64,000 bases of DNA from Lepas anatifera (taxonomy: Eukaryota > Arthropoda > Thecostraca > Lepadidae). Of this stretch, positions 44,766 to 58,599 are shown piece by piece; position 1 is the stretch's first letter; each line of letters starts with the position of its first letter. A model generated the notes under the pieces. It was not told the origin of the DNA. It was given only the letters and a program-made list of their open reading frames with translations, and did no database searches. Where the stretch lies: assembly GCA_034440635.1 (NCBI GenBank), contig JAOTON010001478.1:310001-374000 (forward strand), in the 5' to 3' direction. Both the position numbers and the translations under genes were made by a program.

Positions 44766-47700
44766 AGCTCGAGACCTCAGCCCCACCACCGAACTGATGT
44801 CCTGGATCCGCCTATGTTCGACTCTCCTTACCCCACCCCCTTACATATGTCCTGGATCTGCCTATGCTCGAACTCAGTAGCTCCACCTCTATACTGTTCT
44901 GGATCCGCCTATGCTTGAACTCCTTAGCCACTACCCCTACTGATGTCCTGGATCCGCCTATGCTCGAGCTCCCGAGCCCCACCCACGTACTGATGTCCTG
45001 AATCCGCTTATGCTCGAGCTCCTTAGCCCCACCCCCCGTACTGATGTCCTGGATCCGCTTATGTTTTAACTCTTTAGCACCTACCTGTTTTAACTCTTTA
45101 GCCCCTTGAGGTTCTGGATCCGCTTATGCTCGAGCTCCTTAGCCCCACCCCCGTACTGATGTCTTTGATCCGCCTATACTCGAGCCCCTTAGCCCCGGCC
45201 CCGTGCTGATGTCCTGGATCCGCCTCTGCTCGAGCTCCTTAGCCCGACACCCACACTGATGTCCTGGATCCGCCTATGCTCGAGCTCCTTAGCCCCATCT
45301 CCGTACAGATGTCCTGGATCCGCCTATGCTGGATCTCCTAGCCCCATCCCCGTACCGATATGCTGGATCCTCCTATGCTCAAACCCCTTAGCCTCTAACC
45401 CTGTACTGATATCTTGGCTCCGCTTATGCTCGAGCTCCTTAGCCCCACCCCCGTACTGATGTCCTGGATCCGCCTATGCCCGAACTCTTTAGCCCCTACC
45501 CCTCTGCTGATGTCCTGGATCCGCTTATGATTGAGCTCCTTAGCCCCACCTCTGTACTGATGTCCTTTATCCGCCTATACTCGAACCCCTTAGCCCCACC
45601 CCCCGTACTGATGCCCTGGATCCGCCTCTGCTCGAGCTCCTTAGCCCCACACCCATACTGATGTCCTGGATCCGCCTATACTCCAGCTCTTTAGCCCCAC
45701 CCCCGTACAGATGTCCTGGATCCACCTATGCTCGATCTCCTTAGCCCCACCCCCGTACTGATGTCCTGGATCCGCCTTTACTCAGGCTCCGGAGCCACAC
45801 CCCTGCACTGATGTCCTGGATCCGCCTATGCTCGAGCTCCTTAGCCCCACCCCCGAACTGATGTCCTGGATCTGCCTATGCTCGAACTCCGTAGCCCCAC
45901 CTCCGTACTGCCCTGGATTCGCCTATACTCAAACTCTTTATTCCCTAGCACCCTACTAATGTCCTGGATCCGCCTATGCTGGAACGCCCGAGCCCCACCA
46001 CCGTACTGATGTCCTGGATCCGCCTATGCTCGAGCTCCTTAGCCCCACCCCCGTACTGAGGCCTGGATCCGCCTTTGCTGGAGCTCCTTAGCCCCACCCC
46101 CGTACTGATGTCCTGGATCTGCATATGCTCCAACTCCTTAGCCCCTACCCCCCTACTGATGTCCTGGATCCGCCTATGCTCGAGCTCCCGAGCCCCACCC
46201 ACGTACTGATGTCCTGAATCCGCTTATGCTCGAGCTCCTTAGCCCCACCCCCGTACTGATGTCCTGGATCCGCTTATGTTTTAACTCTTTAGCCCCTACC
46301 TGTTTTAACTCTTTAGCCCCTTGAGGTCCTGGATCCGCTTATGCTCGAGCTCCTTAGCCCCACCCCCGTACTGATGTCTTTGATCCGCCTATACTCGAGC
46401 CCCTTAGCCCCGGCCCCGTACTGATGTCCTGGATCCGCCTCTGCTCGAGCTCCTTAGCCCGACACCCACACTGATGTCCTGGATCCGCCTATGCTCGAGC
46501 TCCTTAGCCCCATCTCCGTACAGATGTCCTGGATCCGCCTATGCTGGATCTCCTAGCCCCATCCCCGTACCGATATGCTGGATCCGCCTATGCTCAAACC
46601 CCTTAGCCTCTAACCCTGTACTGATATCTTGGCTCCGCTTATGCTCGAGCTCCTTAGCCCCACCCCCGTACTGATGTCCTGGATCCGCCTATGCCCGAAC
46701 TCTTTAGCCCCTACCCCTCTGCTGATGTCCTGGATCCGCTTATGATTGAGCTCCTTAGCCCCACCTCTGTACTGATGTCCTTTATCCGCCTATACTCGAA
46801 CCCCTTAGCCCCACCCCCCGTACTGATGCCCTGGATCCGCCTCTGCTCGAGCTCCTTAGCCCCACACCCATACTGATGTCCTGGATCCGCCTATACTCCA
46901 GCTCTTTAGCCCCACCCCCGTACAGATGTCCTGGATCCACCTATGCTCGATCTCCTTAGCCCCACCCCCGTACTGATGTCCTGGATCCGCCTTTACTCAG
47001 GCTCCGGAGCCACACCCCTGCACTGATGTCCTGGATCCGCCTATGCTCGAGCTCCTTAGCCCCACCCCCGAACTGATGTCCTGGATCTGCCTATGCTCGA
47101 ACTCCGTAGCCCCACCTCCGTACTGCCCTGGATTCGCCTATACTCAAACTCTTTATTCCCTAGCACCCTACTCATGTCCTGGATCCGCCTATGCTGGAAC
47201 GCCCGAGCCCCACCACCGTACTGATGTCCTGGATCCGCCTATGCTCGAGCTCCTTAGCCCCACCCCCGTACTGAGGCCTGGATCCGCCTTTGCTGGAGCT
47301 CCTTAGCCCCACCCCCGTACTGATGTCCTGGATCTGCATATGCTCCAACTCCTTAGCCCCTACCCCCCTACTGATGTCCTGGATCCGCCTATGCTCGAGC
47401 TCCCGAGCCCCACCCACGTACTGATGTCCTGAATCCGCTTATGCTCGAGCTCCTTAGCCCCACCCCCGTACTGATGTCCTGGATCCGATTATGTTTTAAC
47501 TCTTTAGCCCCTACCTGTTTTAACTCTTTAGCCCCTTGAGGTCCTGGATCCGCTTATGCTCGAGCTCCTTAGCCCCACCCCCCGTACTGATGTCTTTGAT
47601 CCGCCTATACTCGAGCCCCTTAGCCCCGGCCCCGTACTGATGTCCTGGATCCGCCTCTGCTCGAGCTCCTTAGCCCGACACCCACACTGATGTCCTGGAT

Positions 47701-50445
47701 CCGCCTATGCTCGAGCTCCTTAGCCCCATCTCCGTACAGATGTCCTGGATCCGCCTATGCTGGATCTCCTAGCCCCATCCCCGTACCGATATGCTGGATC
47801 CGCCTATGCTCAAACCCCTTAGCCTCTAACCCTGTACTGATATCTTGGCTCCGCTTATGCTCGAGCTCCTTAGCCCCACCCCCGTACTAATGTCCTGGAT
47901 CCGCCTATGCCCGAACTCTTTAGCCCCTACCCCTCTGCTGATGTCCTGGATCCGCTTATGATTGAGCTCCTTAGCCCCACCTCTGTACTGATGTCCTTTA
48001 TCCGCCTATACTCGAACCCCTTAGCCCCACCCCCGTACTGATGCCCTGGATCCGCCTCTGCTCGAGCTCCTTAGCCCCACACCCATACTGATGTCCTGGA
48101 TCCGCCTATACTCCAGCTCTTTAGCCCCACCCCCGTACAGATGTCCTGGATCCACCTATGCTCGATCTCCTTAGCCCTACCCCCGTACTGATGTCCTGGA
48201 TCCGCCTTTACTCAGGCTCCGGAGCCACACCCCTGCACTGATGTCCTGGATCCGCCTATGCTCGAGCTCCTTAGCCCCACCCCCGAACTGATGTCCTGGA
48301 TCTGCCTATGCTCGAACTCCGTAGCCCCACCTCCGTACTGCCCTGGATTCGCCTATACTCAAACTCTTTATTCCCTAGCACCCTACTAATGTCCTGGATC
48401 CGCCTATGCTGGAACGCCCGAGCCCCACCACCGTACTGATGTCCTGGATCCGCCTATGCTCGAGCTCCTTAGCCCCACCCCCGTACTGAGGCCTGGATCC
48501 GCCTTTGCTGGAGCTCCTTAGCCCCACCCCCGTACTGATGTCCTGGATCTGCATATGCTCCAACTCCTTAGCCCCTACCCCCTACTGATGTCCTGGATCC
48601 GCCTATGCTCGAGCTCCCGAGCCCCACCCACGTACTGATGTCCTGAATCCGCTTATGCTCGAGCTCCTTAGCCCCACCCCCGTACTGATGTCCTGGATCC
48701 GCTTATGTTTTAACTCTTTAGCCCCTACCTGTTTTAACTCTTTAGCCCCTTGAGGTCCTGGATCCGCTTATGCTCGAGCTCCTTAGCCCCACCCCCGTAC
48801 TGATGTCTTTGATCCGCCTATACTCGAGCCCCTTAGCCCCGGCCCCGTACTGATGTCCTGGATCCGCCTCTGCTCGAGCTCCTTAGCCCGACACCCACAC
48901 TGATGTCCTGGATCCGCCTATGCTCGAGCTCCTTAGCCCCATCTCCGTACAGATGTCCTGGATCCGCCTATGCTGGATCTCCTAGCCCCATCCCCGTACC
49001 GATATGCTGGATCCGCCTATGCTCAAACCCCTTAGCCTCTAACCCTGTACTGATATCTTGGCTCCGCTTATGCTCGAGCTCCTTAGCCCCACCCCCGTAC
49101 TGATGCCCTGGATCCGCCTCTGCTCGAGCTCCTTAGCCCCACACCCATACTGATGTCCTGGATCCGCCTATACTCCAGCTCTTTAGCCCCACCCCCGTAC
49201 AGATGTCCTGGATCCACCTATGCTCGATCTCCTTAGCCCCACCCCCGTACTGATGTCCTGGATCCGCCTTTACTCAGGCTCCGGAGCCACACCCCTGCAC
49301 TGATGTCCTGGATCCGCCTATGCTCGAGCTCCTTAGCCCCACCCCCGAACTGATGTCCTGGATCTGCCTATGCTCGAACTCCGTAGCCCCACCTCCGTAC
49401 TGCCCTGGATTCGCCTATACTCAAACTCTTTATTCCCTACCACCCTACTAATGTCCTGGATCCGCCTATGCTGGAACGCCCGAGCCCCACCACCGTACTG
49501 ATGTCCTGGATCCGCCTATGCTCGAGCTCCTTAGCCCCACCCCCGTACTGAGGCCTGGATCCGCCTTTGCTGGAGCTCCTTAGCCCCACCCCCGTACTGA
49601 TGTCCTGGATCTGCATATGCTCGAACTCCTTAGCCCCTACCCCCTACTGATGTCCTGGATCCGCCTATGCTCGAGCTCCTTACCCCACCTTCTTCCTGAT
49701 GTCTTGGATCCGCCTATGCTCGAACTCCGTAGCCCCTACCCCCTTCCCACTGATGTCCTGGATCCGCCTATGCTCGAGCTCCTTACCCCACCCCCTTACT
49801 GATGTCCTGGATCCGCCTGTGCTCGAACTTCGTAGCCCCACCTCTGTGCTGCCCTGGATCCGCCTATGCTCGAACTACTTAGCCCCCACCCCCTACTGAT
49901 GTCCTGGATCCGACTATGCTTGAGCTCCCGAGCCCCACCCCCGTACTGATCAGCTGAATCCGCTTATGCTCGAGCTTCTTAGCCCCACCGCCGTACTGAT
50001 GTCCTAGATCCGCCTCTGCTCGAGCTCCTTAGCCCCATCCCCGTACTAATATCCTGGATCCGCCTATGCTCGAACTCCGTAGCCCCTACCCCCCTACTGA
50101 TGTCCTGGATCCGCCTATGCTGGAACTCCCGAGTCTCACCCCGTACTGATGTCCTGATTCCGCTAATGCTCAGCTGCTTAGCCCCATCCCCGTACTAATG
50201 TCCTGGATCCGCCTATGCTCTAACTCCCTAGCCCGACCCTCGTACCGATGTCCTGGATCCGCCTATGCTCTAACTCCCTAGCCCGACCCTCGTACCGATG
50301 TCCTGGATCCGCCTATGCTCTAACTCCCTAGCCCCACCCTCGTACTGATGTCCTGGGTCCGCCTATGCTCGAACTCTTTAGCCCTTACCCCCATGCTGAT
50401 GTCCTGGATCCGCTTATGCTCGATCTCCTTACCCCCACACCAGTA
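44766..50445. repeat. 50-bp satellite array 4
   Basis: Longest array, about 113 units. Most of it (44941-49640) is a higher-order repeat with period 1215 bp; the remainder resembles arrays 2 and 5. Confidence 0.95.
44941..49640. repeat. 1215-bp higher-order repeat, nearly four copies
   Basis: The diagnostic word TTATGTTTTAACTCTTTAG (TTATG or ATTATG context) occurs near 45061, 46276, 47491 and 48706, a constant 1215-bp step. Copies B and C differ by only a few bases. The fourth copy lacks about 150 bp near 49095. Confidence 0.93.
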
Positions 50446-50977
50446 ACGCCCCACCTCCGTGCCCCCCCGCCCCCGAAACGACATAGGCGGATACAAGGGG
50501 AAAGGGGACAGGTGCCCCCCATAGAATCTTAGCGCCCCCTGAAATTGTCCCGGAAACCCCTGGAAAGTTCGATGGCACCCCCTGAAATGTCGTTTTCCCC
50601 GAGATGCAGGTATCGGGGTCTACTGATAGGTTTTAGCGCCTACTTGATAGGTTTTTCCGGCCAAAAGTGGCGTCCCTGGTGTAGATAGCGCCCACCAGGA
50701 AGTTTCCCCTTCCACCTCGCCCCCGATAGGCAATCCTGGATCCGCGTATGGGAAGCGACATTTCAGGGAGCGTCATTCGACCTTGAGAGGCGTGTCTTTA
50801 CAATTTCAGAGGGCGCCGATGGTCGATTGGGGGTTGGGGGAGGGGATGGGGGAGAAGGGTGGGGGGGGCACCTAGCCTACTTATTCCCTGGATCCACCCA
50901 TGGTCCAAAAACAGAAACATAATACTCTTATTGTAAACTCAGACTTTTACGGTACTCTAATTACTTGTGATGCATTA
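50446..50977. repeat. macro-unit 4 tail (T)
   Basis: As at 37426-37960, joined directly to the next leader. Confidence 0.9.
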
Positions 50978-52491
50978 TGGGTAGTGTTGGGTACTTTTTT
51001 ACCAGACCATAAATAAACAGAAACGGCCGCGCCGATCGCCGGCGTTGCCGCGACGTGGACACAGGGGTGACGCGTGGTGATTTCCTACAACGATGCGTGG
51101 AGGAACGGCATGTTAGTAAAGGTAACTTGGTGTTTCATTGATATATATGCAGATGGAATGTCGACATATGTCTCTTACCTTTAGCTGCATGCAAAATTTC
51201 ATTTCCCTCCAATGACTCTAACCACCCTAAACCCCGGTGTGAAGCAAAAATGAACTGATAAAATTACCACTTTGAAATGCATTTTACGGCTTATAGCGCG
51301 GAAGCCGTAAGAGATAAGTGGGGGGTATCAGTGAGAAAAATGACGGCAACGAAGTTTTCTATCCAGCCGTGTTAAGTTCAATACCGTAGCTATCATGGTC
51401 TGGAAACCAGGGGGCTGAGAATAAAAATTTTAAAAACTTATATTTTATTTTTGCCTACAAAATAAAAAGTTTCAGTCTGAAAGTTTTTATCTCTAAATAT
51501 ATAATAAAGGAGGCTATTCTCTCTTATTATCTGAAATGGGAACTAATTTTTATCAATTAGATCGGAAGATATAAGGGTTTGAATGATATTTTGGGAAATG
51601 CAGACCTTCACGGAATGGGCCAAAAAGGACCCTTAAATTTCCGTTTTTGTTTTGTTTCTGTGTTTGTGCAGTACTGCACAAACCGGCCTTTAAGTTGATA
51701 TTTGACTCAGAACCTGAACTGCTGTAGCTTCAGATATTTCGAGCCTGTAGTTTAGACCATGAGTTTTATGCCAAATTTAGGGTGCAAAGTTTAAAAGCTA
51801 ATTTAGAGCCCTAAATTTAAAGCTTTTTCTTTCCAACTTTTTGTGTGAACTACAAATTTCCCTGATGTAAAAGGGTGCAAGTTTGAAGAGTCTAGATGAA
51901 TTAGCAAAAAATAGAAAAATAAAAGTTAAAAATCACATAATGCAAAATTCTGGGCAAAATTTTGAAAATTTTGAAAATTGACAACCGTGGTGCTTATTCA
52001 TTTGGAAGTGCCTTCTATCCACAAAAGTTTTAGGTCTCTGATACCAGCGCTCAGAACAGACAACAACAACAACAACAACAACCTCGGCCTGCGGCCTCGG
52101 CAGGTGCCGCTCTGGCGCAGGAGAAGCCGGTGACAATGTACGTTAGCCAAACAGTTCGATTGACAGGCGAGTTTTTTCAGCAGTTTGATACTTATAACAA
52201 CGCAATGTTGGAGTTTTAGGTTTTGTGTTCTCATTATGGCTCCATTCAATCCCCTGTCTAGGCCCATGTTTTCCTAAATTAGCATGTCTCTGCATACTGC
52301 ACCACGCTTGCCCTCTGTTCATATCATCAAAGAAATAAACACACGCATAATGTTTGTTTTGTTAAGCAAAGACTGGGCATGACGAGAAGAAAGGAGATAC
52401 AATATAAAATATGATGGGTTTTCCGACGGTATTTCACCTATACCTGCAGATTTTCACCCAATTCAGCCTATTTGTTACCGAATTATGCCCC
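50978..52491. repeat. macro-unit 5 leader, C element and flank
   Basis: Palindrome at 51663-51682. (CAA)n near 52059 runs straight into C at 52081 with no extra hairpin unit. Confidence 0.9.
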
Positions 52492-54725
52492 AGCTCGAGA
52501 CCTCAGCCCCACCACCGAACTGATGTCCTGGATCCGCCTATGTTCGAGCTCCTTACCCCACCCCCTTACATATGTCCTGGATCTGCCTATGCTCGAACCC
52601 CGTAGCCCCACCTCTATACTGCCCTGGATCCGCCTATGCTTGAACTCCTTAGCCCCTACCCCTACTGATGTCCTGGATCCGCCTATGCTCGAGCTCCCGA
52701 GCCCCACCCACGTACTGATGTCCTGAATCCGCTTATGCTCGAGCTCCTTAGCCCCACCCCCGTACTGATGTCCTGGATCCGCTTATGTTTTAACTCTTTA
52801 GCCCCTACCTGTTTTAACTCTTTAGCCCCTTGATGTCCTGGATCCCCTTATGCTCGAGCTCCTTAGCCCCACCCCCGTACTGATGTCTTTGATCCGCCTA
52901 TACTCGAGCCCCTTAGCCCCGGCCCCGTACTGATGTCCTGGATCCGCCTCTGCTCGAGCTCCTTAGCCCGACACCCATACTGATGTCCTGGATCCGCCTA
53001 TGCTCGAGCTCCTTAGCCCCATCTCCGTACAGATGTCCTGGATCCGCCTATGCTGGATCTCCTAGCCCCATCCCCGTACCGATATGCTGGATCCGCCTAT
53101 GCTCAAACCCCTTAGCCTCTAACCCCGTACTGATATCCTGGCTCCGCTTATGCTCGAGCTCCTTAGCCCCACCCCCGTACTGATGTCCTGGATCCGCCTA
53201 TGCCCGAACTCTTTAGCCCCTATCCCTCTGCTGATGTCCTGGATCCGCTTATGATTGAGCTCCTTAGCCCCACCTCTGTACTGATGTCCTTTATCCGCCT
53301 ATACTCGAACCCCTTAGCCCCACCCCCGTACTGATGCCCTGGATCCGCCTCTGCTCGAGCTCCTTAGCCCCACACCCATACTGATGTCCTGGATCCGCCT
53401 ATACTCCAGCTCTTTAGCCCCACCCCCGTACAGATGTCCTGGATCCACCTATGCTCGATCTCCTTAGCCCCACCCCCGTACTGATGTCCTGGATCCGCCT
53501 TTACTCAGGCTCCGGAGCCACACCCCTGCACTGATGTCCTGGATCCGCCTATGCTCGAGCTCCTTAGCCCCACCCCCGAACTGATGTCCTGGATCTGCCT
53601 ATGCTCGAACTCCGTAGCCCCACCTCCGTACTGCCCTGGATTCGCCTATACTCAAACTCTTTATTCCCTACCACCCTACTAATGTCCTGGATCCGCCTAT
53701 GCTGGAACGCCCGAGCCCAACCACCGTACTGATGTCCTGGATCCGCCTATGCTCGAGCTCCTTAGCCCCACCCCCGTACTGAGGCCTGGATCCGCCTTTG
53801 CTGGAGCTCCTTAGCCCCACCCCCGTACTGATGTCCTGGATCCGCCTATGCTCGAACTTCTTAGCCCCACCTCCGTACTGATGTCCTGGATCCGCATATG
53901 CTCGAACTCCTTAGCCCCTACCCCCTACTGATGTCCTGGATCCGCCTATGCTCGAGCTCCTTACCCCACCTTCTTCCTGATGTCTTGGATCCGCCTATGC
54001 TCGAACTCCGTAGCCCCTACCCCCCCACTGATGTCCTGGATCCGCCTATGCTCGAGCTCCTTACCCCACCCCCTTACTGATGTCCTGGATCCGCCTGTGC
54101 TCGAACTTCGTAGCCCCACCTCTGTACTGCCCTGGATCCGCCTATGCTCGAACTACTTAGCCCCCACCCCCTACTGATGTCCTGGATCCGACTATGCTCG
54201 AGCTCCCGAGCCCCACCCCCGTACTGATCAGCTGAATCCGCTTATGCTCGAGCTTCTTAGCCCCACCGCCGTACTGATGTCCTAGATCCGCCTCTGCTCG
54301 AGCTCCTTAGCCCCATCCCCGTACTAATATCCTGGATCCGCCTATGCTCGAACTCCGTAGCCCCTACCCCCCTACTGATGTCCTGGATCCGCCTATGCTG
54401 GAACTCCCGAGTCTCACCCCGTACTGATGTCCTGATTCCGCTAATGCTCAGCTGCTTAGCCCCATCCCCGTACTAATGTCCTGGATCCGCCTATGCTCTA
54501 ACTCCCTAGCCCGACCCTCGTACCGATGTCCTGGATCCGCCTATGCTCTAACTCCCTAGCCCGACCCTCGTACCGATGTCCTGGATCCGCCTATGCTCTA
54601 ACTCCCTAGCCCCACCCTCGTACTGATGTCCTGGGTCCGCCTATGCTCGAACTCTTTAGCCCTTACCCCCATGCTGATGTCCTGGATCCGCTTATGCTCG
54701 ATCTCCTTACCCCCCACACCAGTAA
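52492..54725. repeat. 50-bp satellite array 5
   Basis: About 44 units. Unit order closely follows arrays 2 and 7. Confidence 0.95.
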
Positions 54726-55253
54726 CGCCCCACCTCCGTGCCCCCCCGCCCCCGAAACGACATAGGCGGATCCAAGGGGAAAGGGGACAGGTGCCCCCCA
54801 TAGAATCTTAGCGCCCCCTGAAATTGTCCCGGAAACCCCTGGAAAGTTCGATGGCACCCCCTGAAATGTCGTTTTCCCCGAGATGCAGGTATCGGGGTCT
54901 ACTGATAGGTTTTAGCGCCTACTTGATAGGTTTTTCCGGCCAAAAGTGGCGTCCCTGGTGTAGATAGCGCCCACCAGGAAGTTTCCCCTTCCACCTCGCC
55001 CCCGATAGGCAATCCTGGATCCGCGTATGGGAAGCGACATTTCAGGGAGCGTCATCGACCTTGAGAGGCGTGTCTTTACAATTTCAGAGGGCGCCGATGG
55101 TCGATTGGGGGTTGGGGGAGGGGATGGGGGGAGAAGGGTGGGGGGGCACCTAGCCTACTTATTCCCTGGATCCACCCATGGTCCAAAAACAGAAACATAA
55201 TACTCTTATTGTAAACTCAGACTTTTACGGTACTCTAATTACTTGTGATGCAT
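54726..55253. repeat. macro-unit 5 tail (T)
   Basis: As at 37426-37960 but with GGCGGATCCAAGGGG, matching tail 1 at this site. Confidence 0.9.
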
Positions 55254-56825
55254 TATGGGTAGTGTTGGGTACTTTTTTACCAGACCATAAATAAACAGAA
55301 ACGGCCGCGCCGATCGCCGGCGTTGCCGCGACGTGGACGCAGGGGTGACGCGTGGTGATTTGCTACAACGATGCGTGGAGAAACGGCATGTTAGTAAAGG
55401 TAACTTGGTGTTTCATTGATATATATGCAGATGGAATGTCGACATATGTCTCTTACCTAGCTGCATGCAAAATTTCATTTCCTCCAATGACTCTAACCAC
55501 CCTAAACCCCGGTGTGAAGCAAAAATGAACTGATAAAATTACCACTTTGAAATGCATTTTACGGCTTATAGCGCGGAAGCCGTAAGAGATAAGTGGGGGG
55601 TATGAGTGAGAAAAATGACGGCAACGAAGTTTTCTATCCAGCCGTGTTAAGTTCAATACCGTAGCTATCATGGTCTGGAAACCAGGGGGCTGAGAATAAA
55701 AATTTTAAAAACTTATATTTTATTTTTGCCTATAAAATAAAAAGTTTCAGTCTGAAAGTTTTTATCTCTAAATATATAATAAAGGAGGCTATTCTCTCTT
55801 ATTATCTGAAATGGGAACTAATTTTTATCAATTAGATCGGAAGATATAAGGGTTTGAATGATATTTTGGGAAATGCAGACCTTCACGGAATGGGCCAAAA
55901 AGGACCCTTAAATTTCCGTTTTTGTTTTGTTTCTGTGTTTGTGCAGTACTGCACAAACCGGCCTTTAAGTTGATATTTGACTCAGAACCTGAACTGCTGT
56001 AGCTTCAGATATTTCGAGCCTGTAGTTTAGACCATGAGTTTTATGCCAAATTTAGGGTGCAAAGTTTAAAAGCTAATTTAGAGCCCTAAATTTAAAGCTT
56101 TTTCTTTCCAACTTTTTGTGTGAACTACAAATTTCCCTGATGTAAAAGGGTGCAAGTTTGAAGAGTCTAGATGAATTAGCAAAAAATAGAAAAATAAAAG
56201 TTAAAAATCACATAATGCAAAATTCTGGGCAAAATTTTGAAAATTTTGAAAATTGACAACCGTGGTGCTTATTCATTTGGAAGTGCCTTCTATCCACAAA
56301 AGTTTTAGGTCTCTGATACCAGCGCTCAGAACAGACAACAACAACAACAACAGACACAACGACGACGAGACCGGAAAACTGTCAGAATAGAAGCCGTTTT
56401 TTTCGTTTCCGGCTTCTGACAACCTCGGCCTGCGGCCTCGGCAGGTGCCGCTCCGGCGCAGGAGAAGCCGGTGACAATGTACGTTAGCCAAACAGTCCGA
56501 TTGACAGGCGAGTGTTTTCAGCAGTTTGATACTTATAACAACGCATTGTTGGAGTTTTAGGTTTTGTGTTCTCATTATGGCTCCATTCAATGCCCTCTGT
56601 AAGCCCATGTTTTCCTACATTAGCATGTCTCTGCACACTGCGTCACGTTTGCCCTCTGTTCATGTCATCAAATAGATAAACACACGTATAATGGTTGTTT
56701 TGTTAAGTAAAGACTGGGCATGACCAGAAGAAAGGAGATACATTATAAAATATGATGGGTTTGCCGACCGTATTTCACCTATACCTGCAGATTTTCACCC
56801 AATTCAGCCAATTTGTTAACGAGTT
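55254..56825. repeat. macro-unit 6 leader, C element and flank; no satellite
   Basis: Full leader (palindrome 55938-55957), one degenerate hairpin unit (about 56376-56421), C at 56423, then flank that stops at CCAATTTGTTAACGAGTTA, just where the satellite would begin. This is the only unit without an array. Confidence 0.88.
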
Positions 56826-58050
56826 AGCTTCGGTTACCCTACTCCCAGTCCGCATGCGCAGTAACGTCTGCAGTGAATGGGAGCAAAGATACCGTTATAG
56901 TTGACTGAAGCATGTTAATATGCCGTTTGTTTGTCTCCTGGTCTAAATGATCCCTTAGAGCCTATTATTCCTTAGAATTCATACTGCACATTCGCATAAT
57001 AGTGCAGCGTCATAATGCCATCAATTAGGATTAGCAGATGCTATTCTGCTTTTACTCGCAAAAATTTGAGCGAATTCGGTCTATTGGCTCCCGAGATCAC
57101 GGTTCCTATAGATACGGTTCGGACATAACAGCCAGCTGACTGCCTTATTTGGCAGCACGTTTAGGATATGGCAGTTATTTGAAGGGTTTTGTTCAAGATA
57201 ACTTTAATTTTGCTAGCATAAGGTAGAATGCAGCGTTTTGATTGGGTAATTGAAACGTTTGAAACAGAATTATGAAGGAATTAGCATGAAGTTAATCGTG
57301 GATTTTCCTTGTTATAAAAGCGCTTTAGAGACTAAAAGCTGTATCCAGCAGATAGCCTGATCAATTTTACATACAAAAAATAAAAAATATACCCTTAAGC
57401 ACCACTTACATTTTCCCACTGGCCCGTGCCCCAAACCCCTGCAAACAGTCCCATTGGAATTACATGTTAAATTTTGCTGCCAAAAAACTGTTAGAACCAG
57501 AAGTGGAACCTTCAAAACCCCCAGAATTCTAGAGAAGTATCTCATGTCCGCCCCCTGCCCGAGATAGCCTCCATGACCATAAGTTCTAATGCGCATGCGC
57601 ACTAACCTTTTTGTTACCACGGGTGACAAAACATTCATGCTAACTTTAAGCACGTTGGCTTTCCCTCTGTTCAGGTCCTCCTCTGAAATATCCTCGCCTT
57701 TCAGGCTTATTTCCATAATTTCTGCTGCGCATGCGCAGAGCAGTGCAGCTTCAATGACATTTTTGACTTACATTTCGTGATATTCTTCTGTTCACAAAAT
57801 TTCAAGAAAATCGACCCGTAGGTTGCCGAGATAGCCTCTGTTACCATTAGTTCCAGTGCGCATGCGCAGTGACCTTTTGTTGACCTGAATACCACATTCG
57901 AAATCTGTATGGTCGATTGCCTCTCATTGATATTGTTCGGTAATTTGGTACGGAGTGCAACGAAATCTTCAATCTTTCATATGCTTATATACATACATGG
58001 TGGCTATTCAAATGGTGGTAGATACAACGGGCGGAGCTTGGGGCTGAACT
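56826..58050. repeat. unique DNA with a ~267-bp repeat and NRF1-like palindromes
   Basis: TGCGCATGCGCA occurs at 57590-57601, 57726-57737 and 57857-57868, with a variant CCGCATGCGCAG at 56850-56861. Sequence around 57560-57620 and 57825-57890 is homologous (GAGATAGCCTC, CCAT(A)AGTTC, then the palindrome), a 267-bp step. No coding feature was supported. Confidence 0.65.
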
Positions 58051-58329
58051 CCCCCCCCAATGTCAGAATATCTATGGTTAATACAAACACAGAAGCTGTT
58101 CCGAGGCAATGGCGGGGAAGGCTCCAGTCCCGTACCAGCCCCCATCCTCACTGCTCCCCCGTCCGAAATGTTTCCCATGAGCTATCTCAGCACGCCTCTG
58201 GACCCCGCTACCGTTCCCTAGATACCTGAGGGCATCACTGCTCAATTCCTCGGATCTCTAAACACGCCTCGGCACCCTCTGCCCTCTAGTCAAGGTCCCG
58301 TCCGCCCCGACCGGCTAGCCACCCGCTGT

Positions 58330-58527
58330 ATGCACTCGGATAAAAATGTTATGCCTTTCTTGCACGCATTTACCGGCTGCAGCCTACTGCCGCAGCACAG
58401 AAGGTCCATGCAAGAAGGGCAGAATGACGTCACTACTGCTGCGGGAAAAATGGGACCGAAGTATTTTGCCCCTCAGTGGCGAACTAGTCGTCGGAGCGTC
58501 ATGAAACAAAAACGGCAGAGCTCATAA
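58330..58527 (+). pseudogene. possible fragment with an FLHAFTGC motif
   Basis: The frame MHSDKNVMPFLHAFTGC resembles the (L/F)xHAxTGCDTTS motif of a family of invertebrate transposon-associated proteins of unknown function. The DTTS part is missing and the following residues (SLLPQHRRSMQEGQ) do not fit. This is recognition from a short motif only. The GC-rich region 58050-58330 has no other feature. Confidence 0.25.
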
Positions 58528-58599
58528 TTTCCCATACTAAAAGTTTAGAGAGAGCCATATATCTCAGTTGAGTATAAAGGCACTTTATCACGTGATGAA

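Noticed and set aside
57312..57716. 134-codon minus-strand open frame
   Set aside because: It runs through the 267-bp noncoding repeat and has no recognisable domain.
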